64,000 nucleotides of DNA from Agrobacterium tumefaciens. GTDB taxonomy: Bacteria > Pseudomonadota > Alphaproteobacteria > Rhizobiales > Rhizobiaceae. Location of the stretch: NCBI RefSeq assembly GCF_017726655.1, contig NZ_CP072308.1, positions 2,849,791-2,913,790 of the forward strand, in the 5' to 3' direction. The first letter of the stretch is position 1, and every line of letters begins with the position of its first letter. The position numbers and the translations under genes are program-made. The notes below the pieces were generated by a model that worked only from the letters and a program-made list of their open reading frames with translations, was not told where the DNA came from and did not search any database. Below are positions 58,014 through 64,000 of the stretch, piece after piece.

Positions 58014-58352
58014 ATGGATATCAGGCGCATAGACGACGAGTATTCGGTAACCGGACAGATCAGCGTCGCCGATCTCGACCAGATCAAGGCACTCGGCTTC
58101 AGGTCGATCGTGTGCCACCGCCCTGACGGCGAGGAAGAGGGGCAGCCGCTTTTCGCCGATATCGCAGAGCGCGCCGAGCAGCTTGGGCTGACGATCATGC
58201 ATGTCCCGGTCGGTCGCTACGGTGTCGACGCCGATGCCGTTGCCGGCATGGTGGATGCGCTGGATGAATTGCAGCGCCCGATGCTCGGTTATTGCCGGTC
58301 TGGCGCGCGCTCCACCGCGATCTATGAAAAGACCCACCATCTGCGCGGCTGA
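58014..58352 (+). CDS. TIGR01244 family (beta-lactamase hydrolase-like) phosphatase
   Basis: 112 residues from ATG 58014 behind GGAGGCACG. It begins MDIRRIDDEYSVTGQISVAD and includes the P-loop-like GYCRSGARS near 96, a C-x5-R motif of cysteine phosphatases or sulfur transferases. The same domain is often fused to a metallo-beta-lactamase persulfide dioxygenase (Blh) in Agrobacterium; here it stands alone. A role in sulfide or persulfide metabolism is possible but not shown. Confidence 0.88.
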   Translation: MDIRRIDDEYSVTGQISVADLDQIKALGFRSIVCHRPDGEEEGQPLFADIAERAEQLGLTIMHVPVGRYGVDADAVAGMVDALDELQRPMLGYCRSGARSTAIYEKTHHLRG

Positions 58353-58398
58353 TCTTTCGAGCAGCTTCATTTCCAATGCCAATCAACAGGAGTTTTTC

Positions 58399-58740
58399 AT
58401 GACCATCAAGCGTATCGAGCCGGGCAAGCGCATGAGCGGCGCCGTCGTTCACGGCAACACCGTTTATCTGGCCGGCCAGGTTGGCGAAGGCACGAGCGTG
58501 ACGGAACAGAGCAAGTCGGCTCTTGCTGAAGTCGACCGTCTGCTGGCGGCTGCCGGTTCCGACAAGTCGAAGATCCTGCAGACCATCATCTACCTGTCCG
58601 ACATGTCCACCTTCGGGGAGATGAACGCTGTGTGGGAAGGCTGGATCGACCCGGCAAACCCGCCGGCCCGCGCCACCAGCGAAGCAGCGCTTGCTACGCC
58701 GGACTACAAGGTTGAGTTCATCGTGACGGCGGCTCTCTGA
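58399..58740 (+). CDS. RidA family protein
   Basis: 113 residues, the length of a small RidA/YjgF-like deaminase or sensor protein. GKRMSGAVVHGNTVYLAGQV near 9-28 and the C-terminal PDYKVEFIVTAAL are family motifs. The arginine needed by the enamine/imine deaminases is at ARATSEAAL (PPARAT near 88-93), so the activity could be retained. It is read 46 bases after the phosphatase-like gene, with an AGGAG site, probably in one transcript. Confidence 0.9.
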   Translation: MTIKRIEPGKRMSGAVVHGNTVYLAGQVGEGTSVTEQSKSALAEVDRLLAAAGSDKSKILQTIIYLSDMSTFGEMNAVWEGWIDPANPPARATSEAALATPDYKVEFIVTAAL

Positions 58741-58760
58741 GCCACGGTTTGATTGATGGG

Positions 58761-58797
58761 AAAGGCCGGGTCGCTGAAGGCGGCCCGGCCTTTTTTT
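58761..58797 (+). terminator. Rho-independent terminator of the RidA gene
   Basis: AAAGGCCGGGTCGC / GCGGCCCGGCCTTT (14 bp, one G-U pair) followed by TTTT. Confidence 0.93.
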
Positions 58798-58820
58798 ATG
58801 GGATGGGGTCAAGAACTCTC

Positions 58821-58936
58821 CCCGCCATGCCGGGCTTGACCCGGCATCCAGCCACGGCGCGTTTGCGCCGTGAAAAGAGTCTTTTGCGATCAAGGACTTG
58901 ATCGCGCTGGCCCCCGGATCCAGCCCGGGGTGACGG
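58821..58936. repeat. Mosaic of four tandem hairpins
   Basis: Four adjacent palindromes: ATGCCGGG-CTTGA-CCCGGCAT (58827..58847), CACGGCGC-GTTT-GCGCCGTG (58853..58872), GCGATCAAG-GA-CTTGATCGC (58886..58905) and CCCCGG...CCGGGG (58912..58930), ending in TGACG. The first and last modules resemble those at 10172..10261. It looks like a rhizobial RIME-like intergenic mosaic element. Confidence 0.8.
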
Positions 58937-59008
58937 CGCGGCGTGGCGACATGGCCACAAAATGCCAAGTAGAAGCATTTTTCATGTTTTTTGAATCGCT
59001 TACGTCCG

Positions 59009-59773
59009 TCACCTCACCGGCGAAGCAAGCGCCTTCTCAAACTGTTTCAACGTCTCAACCCGCTCCGCAAACCATAGTCGCGCCAGATCATTTGCCGAAG
59101 CGAGATCGATGCCATCAGGGTCGATTGAGGTGATCGTCCAGCGCCCGGCCTTGGCGCCTGCGAGAACGGCAAGCCGGCCCGCTTCGCCCTTGATGGCGTT
59201 GAGGCGGGCCGCTTCGTTTTCCGCCGTCGCCATCAGTTCTTCTGCGCCTGACAGATCGGTGCGCAGATCGGTCGGGGTGATGTTGCTGGCGTTGCGGGCC
59301 GGTCCGCCATTAATCTGCACGCCTTGCGTCCGCAGCCGGTAAAGCCTGGTGTCGGGAAGGGAGAGATAGAGTTTGGCCTTGGGGTATCGGGCAATGTAGC
59401 GCGCGATGGCGAGCGGCACGTCATCCGGGCCGATCTGTTCCGCCCTGCCAACAAGTGTCAGTCGCGGCAGCGTCAGCGCATCGCCCTTGCCGAAGGGGGC
59501 GAGCGTGAGCGAGATACGCGGATCGCTTTCCATGTTGCGAGCATGCAGCGTCAGCCCGGCCGCAAAGAAGAACGGCGTGCCGTCAGGCTCAATGCCGATA
59601 TTGGTAGCGGTCGTATAGGGATAGCCGCTGACGGGATCGAGCGTGGCGAGTGCTGCCGTGCGGGAGGTGTGCAGTACATCGCGGGCAACGCGCACGGCCT
59701 CAAAAGGCGCGCCGGCCGAGGGCTCGATCTTTGCGCCGCGTGGGGTGATGACGGGAGGGGCAACATCCGGCAT
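59009..59773 (-). CDS. HugZ family pyridoxamine 5'-phosphate oxidase-like protein
   Basis: 254 residues. The split-barrel flavin-type domain is at about 25-150 (RDVLHTSRTAALATLDPVSG; MESDPRISLTLAPFGKGD near 80) and a C-terminal DUF2470-like part contains the tail with DPDGIDL (near 218-224). Family members with a haem ligand act in haem use (HugZ, HutZ); others bind flavin or have no known activity. No haem uptake genes are near, so the function is open. AGGAAAC precedes the start. Confidence 0.87.
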   Translation of the reverse strand: MPDVAPPVITPRGAKIEPSAGAPFEAVRVARDVLHTSRTAALATLDPVSGYPYTTATNIGIEPDGTPFFFAAGLTLHARNMESDPRISLTLAPFGKGDALTLPRLTLVGRAEQIGPDDVPLAIARYIARYPKAKLYLSLPDTRLYRLRTQGVQINGGPARNASNITPTDLRTDLSGAEELMATAENEAARLNAIKGEAGRLAVLAGAKAGRWTITSIDPDGIDLASANDLARLWFAERVETLKQFEKALASPVR

Positions 59774-59853
59774 GTTGTTTCCTAAGCTGTGAGTTTTACT
59801 CAGGATTTACACCATGCCGGGGCCATGTCCATCATCAATATCGGTGGGCAATA

Positions 59854-61506
59854 TCAGGCCCGGGTTCTGATCTGTGTCAGCGTGCGCGTCGGCGTGATCG
59901 CTTCCGCATCCAGCTTCACCTCAATGATGGCAGGTTTTCCGCTGGCTCGCGCGCGCTTGAAGGCGGCGGCGAAGTCTTCGGTCTTTTCCACCGTTTCGCC
60001 GTGCCCGCCATAGGCTTTGGCGAAGGCTGCGAAATCGGGATTGACGAGATCGGTGCCGCTGACACGGCCGGGATATTCCCGCTCCTGATGCATGCGGATC
60101 GTGCCATAGGTGCCGTTATTGACCAGCACGGTGATGATCGGCAGGCCGTAGCGTACGGCAGTGATGAATTCCTGACCGTGCATCATGAAGCAGCCGTCGC
60201 CGGCAAAGCAGATGACCTCGCGCTCCGGGAACAGGTGCTTGGCGGCAACCGCCGCCGGCAGGCCATAACCCATCGAGCCTGATGTCGGTGCGGACTGTGT
60301 GCTGAAACGGCGGAAACGATGGAAGCGGTGCACCCAGGTGGCGTAGTTTCCAGCGCCATTGGTGAAGATGGCATCTTCAGGCACATTCGTCTCGATCCAG
60401 TCCATGATCGGACCCATCTGCACGGCGCCGGGTCCCGTCTGGGGCGGCGTCGACCAGTTGAGATAGGCCTCATGCATCGTTGCCGTGCGCGACGCCCACG
60501 CGTCGTTATGCGGCAGATCGACGGAGGCCAGCGCGGCAACGAAGTCATCCGGCGAAGCGCAGATGGCGAGATCGGGCCGGTAGACGCGCCCGAGTTCTTC
60601 GGCTTCCGGATAGATGTGGACCAGTTTCTGCGACGGGTAAGGGATGTTGAGCAGCGTATATCCTGACGACGGCATCTCGGAGAGGCGGCCGCCAAGGAGG
60701 ACCACCAGATCGGCGCCCTTGATCTCCTTCGAAAGCGCAGGGTTGATGCCGATGCCGACGTCACCGGCATAGGAGGGGCTTAGATGATCGAACAGCATCT
60801 GGCGGCGGAACGAGCAGCCGACGGGCAGCTTGTATTTTTCGGCAAATGCCTTGAAGTCTGCGACGCTTTCCTCGGACCAGCGTGTGCCGCCGATGATGAA
60901 GACCGGGCGTTTCGCCTCAGCAAGCATTTTAGTAAAGGTCGCGATCTGGGACGGGCCAGGATGGGCCTCGACCGGAGTATAGGGCTTTGCCTCTGGCGCT
61001 TCGACCTCTTCAACCAGCATGTCTTCAGGCAGGGTCAGCACAACAGGGCCGGGCCGGCCGGAGGTGGCGACGGCAAAGGCCCGGGTGACGAATTCGGGAA
61101 TGCGGCGGGCGTCATCGATTTCGCCCACCCATTTGGCAAATTCGGTGAAGGCGCGGCGATATTCCACTTCCTGAAAGGCCTCGCGCTCGCGAGCCTCGCG
61201 CTGCACCTGGCCGATGAAGAGGATCATCGGAATGGAATCCTGTCGGGCAATGTGCAGACCCGCAGAGGCGTTCGTCGCGCCCGGCCCGCGGGTGACCATG
61301 CAGATGCCGGGTTCGCCCGTCAGCCGGCCCCAGGTATCGGCCATCATGGCAGCGCCGCCTTCCTGACGGCAGACCAGTGTTTCAATGCCGCTCTCATAGA
61401 GGGCGTCGAGGACCGCGAGATAGCTCTCGCCCGGCACGCAGGAGACGCGGCTGACGCCATTGGCCTTCAACGCTTCGACAATCAATTGTCCGCCGGTTCT
61501 CTTCAT
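59854..61506 (-). CDS. ThDP-dependent enzyme, acetolactate synthase/decarboxylase-like
   Basis: 550 residues with the three domains of the family: a Pyr domain with the activating Glu in ETLVCRQEGGAAMMADTWGR near 38-57, a central nucleotide-binding-like domain (from about 190), and a PP domain with the magnesium/ThDP motif CFAGDGCFMMHGQEF near 437 ending in NNGTYGT near 466. It resembles acetolactate synthase-like, oxalyl-CoA decarboxylase-like and 2-hydroxyacyl-CoA lyase-like proteins; specificity cannot be read. Its ATG overlaps the stop of the CaiB gene in ATGA, so it works with the CoA transferase, perhaps on a CoA-bound 2-oxo or oxalyl-type acid (inference). Confidence 0.9.
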   Translation of the reverse strand: MKRTGGQLIVEALKANGVSRVSCVPGESYLAVLDALYESGIETLVCRQEGGAAMMADTWGRLTGEPGICMVTRGPGATNASAGLHIARQDSIPMILFIGQVQREAREREAFQEVEYRRAFTEFAKWVGEIDDARRIPEFVTRAFAVATSGRPGPVVLTLPEDMLVEEVEAPEAKPYTPVEAHPGPSQIATFTKMLAEAKRPVFIIGGTRWSEESVADFKAFAEKYKLPVGCSFRRQMLFDHLSPSYAGDVGIGINPALSKEIKGADLVVLLGGRLSEMPSSGYTLLNIPYPSQKLVHIYPEAEELGRVYRPDLAICASPDDFVAALASVDLPHNDAWASRTATMHEAYLNWSTPPQTGPGAVQMGPIMDWIETNVPEDAIFTNGAGNYATWVHRFHRFRRFSTQSAPTSGSMGYGLPAAVAAKHLFPEREVICFAGDGCFMMHGQEFITAVRYGLPIITVLVNNGTYGTIRMHQEREYPGRVSGTDLVNPDFAAFAKAYGGHGETVEKTEDFAAAFKRARASGKPAIIEVKLDAEAITPTRTLTQIRTRA

Positions 61507-62705
61507 GGCGCGGTGTTCCTTTCAATCGTTTCCAGTTCGGCCAGCACCTGCGCCTGATGTTCCCCGAGCTTCGGGCTCGGGCGTTCGTAACGCAGCGGTG
61601 TTTGCGACATTATAATCGGTGTGCGGACGCCGGGGATGACAGTGCCGTCTTCGCTCGCAAGATCGACGCGCAGGGCGCGGGCCTTGATCTGCGGATCGGC
61701 GAACATTTCCTCGATCGAGTTGATCGGTCCCGCAGGCACGGCATTCTTTTCGCAGGCGGTGAGAAGATCGCGCTTCTGCCATTTCAGCGTTTCGGCGGAA
61801 ACGATCCTGCGCACCTCGGCCTTGTGGGCGACGCGGGCCCTGTTGGTCGCATATCGCTCGTCATCGGCAATGGCGTCGATGCCGAGAATCCCGCAGAGAC
61901 GGCGGAACTGGCCGTCATTGCCGACGGCGAGGATGAGAAAGCCATCAGCCGTCGGCACCACCTCATAGGGCGAAATATTGGGGTGGGCGTTGCCAAGCCG
62001 CACCGGCGGCTTGCCGGAAACGAGATAGTTCATGTTCTGGTTTGCAAGAACGGCCGATTGCACATCCAGAAGCGCCATGTCGATATGCTGACCCTCGCCG
62101 GATCGCATGGCATGGATCAATGCCGCCTGAATGGCCGTGACGGAATAGATGCCGGTGAAGATATCCGCGACCGCAACGCCCGCCTTCATTGGCTGGCCGT
62201 CCGCTTCGCCCGTGATCGACATGAAGCCGGACATGCCCTGCACGATATAATCGTATCCGGCGAGATCGGCGTAGGGCCCTGTCTGGCCGAAGCCGGTGAT
62301 GGAACAATAGATGAGCTTGGGGTTGAGAACCCTCAGGCTCTCGTAATCGAGGCCATATTTCGCAAGGCCGCCGCGCTTGAAATTTTCGATGACCACATCG
62401 GCAGTACGTACCAGCCGGCGCACCAGTTCGCAGCCATCAGGGGTCTTCAGGTCGGCGACGACCGACCGCTTTCCGCGATTGGTGGCGTGGTAGTAGGCGG
62501 CGGAAAGGTTCTCGCCATCATCGCTTTCCACGAAGGGCGGTCCCCAGGCGCGGGTGTCATCGCCACCCTCGGGGTTTTCAACCTTGATGACATCGGCACC
62601 CATATCGGCCAGCATCTGCCCCGCCCAGGGGCCGGCCAGAACACGCGCCAGTTCTATGACGCGAATGCCTGCGAGCGGCGCTTTCCTGTTCGGCATGTCG
62701 GTCAT
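61503..62705 (-). CDS. CaiB/BaiF family CoA transferase
   Basis: 400 residues. Family III CoA-transferase features: LAGIRVIELARVLAGPWAGQ near 10-29, VENPEGGDDTRAWGPPF near 42, the catalytic Asp region (ENFKRGGLAKYGLDYESLR near 110 and DIFTGIYSVTAIQAAL near 178), and the C-terminal GVRTPIIMSQTPLRYERPSP. These enzymes move CoA between carboxylic acids (formyl-, carnitine-, succinyl-type). Coupled by ATGA to the ThDP enzyme downstream, it may activate the acid on which that enzyme acts, as Frc and Oxc do for oxalate. The acid is unknown. Confidence 0.93.
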   Translation of the reverse strand: MTDMPNRKAPLAGIRVIELARVLAGPWAGQMLADMGADVIKVENPEGGDDTRAWGPPFVESDDGENLSAAYYHATNRGKRSVVADLKTPDGCELVRRLVRTADVVIENFKRGGLAKYGLDYESLRVLNPKLIYCSITGFGQTGPYADLAGYDYIVQGMSGFMSITGEADGQPMKAGVAVADIFTGIYSVTAIQAALIHAMRSGEGQHIDMALLDVQSAVLANQNMNYLVSGKPPVRLGNAHPNISPYEVVPTADGFLILAVGNDGQFRRLCGILGIDAIADDERYATNRARVAHKAEVRRIVSAETLKWQKRDLLTACEKNAVPAGPINSIEEMFADPQIKARALRVDLASEDGTVIPGVRTPIIMSQTPLRYERPSPKLGEHQAQVLAELETIERNTAP

Positions 62706-62859
62706 CTGTCCCCCGGTATTTGTGTCTGCCGGTTTATAGACCGCTGCTTGCCGCGTCGCATGTGATTTTATCTCATGGACTTATTCCGTTTTGGAACGGC
62801 ACTAAACTGGGGCTGACACGGCAGCTTCGACATTCGTTGTGTTTGAGAGTCCCCTAATT

Positions 62860-62890
62860 CCGTCATTCCGGCTCAAGGCCGAAATGACGG
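62860..62890. repeat. Palindrome overlapping the 3' end of the lipase gene
   Basis: CCGTCATT-C-CGGC with its complement around TCAAG, 12 bp with one mismatch. Its CGTCAT/ATGACG ends recall the mosaic repeats at 10172 and 58821. It overlaps the stop codon of the hydrolase gene and probably shapes its mRNA end. Confidence 0.65.
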
Positions 62891-63865
62891 GGAGGGCGTT
62901 TTACTGCCACCCACCACCCGGTCGCACCAGGCAGCGAAATCCGCAGCCGGGGCCTGCCAGCCGATTTCGTTCAGTGTCTCGTGCCGCATGCCCTTGTAGA
63001 TAGTGTGTTCGACATGGCTGAAGCCCGCCTGGCGGAAACGCTCGGCCAGCCAGACGATCTCCCTGCCATCATTGGTGGCAGCATCCTGATCGCCGCTGAC
63101 CAGCAAGAGCGGCAGCGTTTTCGGCAGGCGCTCGATGAGTTTTGGCGCTCGATAGGAGAGTTCGAAGACATCCTGCCAAAGGGAAACGCTTGCTTCGAAC
63201 TGGCAGAGCGGGTCTTCCACGTAAGCGTCCACCGCAGCCTTGTCATGGCTCAGCCAGTCGGCATGGGTGCGCTTTTCTGGCATTTTTGCATTCCAGGCGC
63301 GGAAGGTGGCTTTGGGCAGGATCGCGCTCGGCACATCGGAGCCTTTCAGCATTTTCTCAAGCCGCAATACCACCTGTGCTAACCGACCCATAAAGCCGGG
63401 ATTGAGATTGGAATTCCAGATCGACAGGCCATCGAAGGCATCGGGATGGCTGACAGCGGTGTTCAGCGCCACAAGCCCGCCCATCGACTGGCCGAACAGG
63501 ATGACGGGCAGGCCGGGATGTCTTTCTGCCGCCATGCGCCGCATCGCCATGACATCGGCCACCACCTTTTCCACGCCATCCTTCCAGGCGAAGCGGCCGA
63601 GAGGCGCATCCGCCGCTCTCGTTCGGCCGTGGCCGCGATGGTCATGGGCATAGACCTCGAAACCCTGTTTCGCGAGCTTATCGGCAAACCGGCGATAACG
63701 CCCGGCATGTTCTACGAGACCATGGCAGATCATCAGAACGCCACGGGCGGGGGCGAGGGCGGAGGGCTGATGGCGGAAGGCGATGGATGCGCCGGAGGGG
63801 GCTTCCAGCCTCTCAATCCGGGTGAAAGCGAAGTTATCCGTCGTTTCATTCATTGTCACACCCAT
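62873..63865 (-). CDS. Alpha/beta hydrolase, monoacylglycerol lipase-like (Hydrolase_4)
   Basis: 330 residues; ATG 63853 with GGGTG upstream is an alternative start. The sequence matches serine aminopeptidase S33/Hydrolase_4 lysophospholipases: GVLMICHGLVEHAGRYRRFA near 42 (oxyanion region), AHDHRGHGRT near 73, the nucleophile elbow FGQSMGG with Ser127, Asp in LLLVSGDQDAATND near 258 and His in GMRHETLNE near 292. It should hydrolyse monoacylglycerols or lysophospholipids in the cytosol. Upstream genes are outside the window. It is not obviously linked to the CoA transferase operon. Confidence 0.9.
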   Translation of the reverse strand: MGVTMNETTDNFAFTRIERLEAPSGASIAFRHQPSALAPARGVLMICHGLVEHAGRYRRFADKLAKQGFEVYAHDHRGHGRTRAADAPLGRFAWKDGVEKVVADVMAMRRMAAERHPGLPVILFGQSMGGLVALNTAVSHPDAFDGLSIWNSNLNPGFMGRLAQVVLRLEKMLKGSDVPSAILPKATFRAWNAKMPEKRTHADWLSHDKAAVDAYVEDPLCQFEASVSLWQDVFELSYRAPKLIERLPKTLPLLLVSGDQDAATNDGREIVWLAERFRQAGFSHVEHTIYKGMRHETLNEIGWQAPAADFAAWCDRVVGGSKTPSPSFRP

Positions 63866-64000
63866 CGCGTGCTCACACAGCTTCTCATAATCATGGGGTC
63901 ATAATCGTGCCAGAGGTTGCCCCAAGGTCCTATTTACCCTACATAGCGGCAAATTTCCCGATACGTACTCTTAAAAATCCGATGTGGAGCATTCGCTACA

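Overview
The window is chromosomal DNA of a high-GC alphaproteobacterium of the Rhizobiaceae, most likely Agrobacterium or a very close relative. The strongest pointer is a bacteriophytochrome at 22253..24805 that carries Cys13, Asp196, Arg211, His248 and His278, the residues known from Agrobacterium Agp2, followed by an HWE-type kinase and a C-terminal receiver. The yqeY-like, dnaG, rpoD order, separated carA and carB, a B12-dependent metH, MHS-type transporters and short mosaic palindromes fit the same group. I see no prophage, integrase, transposase, CRISPR array or rRNA operon. One tRNA (CAU anticodon) lies at 27055..27130.

Left part (1..31 kb), mostly core genes: the end of a radical-SAM DNA repair gene coupled to a UdgX-type uracil-DNA glycosylase; a diguanylate cyclase; an SPFH membrane protein coupled to a ribbon-helix-helix protein with a perfect 18-bp palindrome at their promoter; carB; a zinc metallopeptidase; a chemoreceptor; a MATE exporter; carA; a YqeY-like protein; dnaG and rpoD; a TonB-like DUF930 protein; the phytochrome; and several small envelope or secreted proteins, including a SIMPL-domain protein and an Omp25-like barrel.

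Middle part (30..45 kb): an AGE-family epimerase, metH with a near-perfect ArsR-type palindrome in its promoter, an MHS transporter, an AAA ATPase, an AT-rich stretch ahead of a hypothetical membrane protein, then a zinc alcohol dehydrogenase and a four-gene ABC importer under an RpiR-family regulator.

The most interesting region is 45..52.4 kb, read rightward from the RpiR promoter: an N-formylglutamate-amidohydrolase-family enzyme, an ethanolamine-permease-like APC transporter, a glutamine-synthetase-like ligase, an XRE/PIN toxin-antitoxin pair, an aldehyde dehydrogenase and an iron alcohol dehydrogenase. Together these suggest catabolism of an amino alcohol such as ethanolamine through gamma-glutamyl intermediates: import, glutamylation, two oxidations, then release of glutamate. 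A toxin-antitoxin pair sits inside the transcription unit. This is inference from gene content.

Right part (52.7..64 kb): an orphan VirC1/ParA-like ATPase; a TetR regulator and MFS exporter that share a 16-bp operator; an L,D-transpeptidase; a mutarotase-like protein; a small cysteine phosphatase-like protein and a RidA protein; a HugZ-like protein; an overlapping pair of a CaiB-type CoA transferase and a ThDP enzyme; and a monoacylglycerol-lipase-like hydrolase. Mosaic palindromes lie between genes at about 10.2, 52.5, 58.9 and 62.9 kb.
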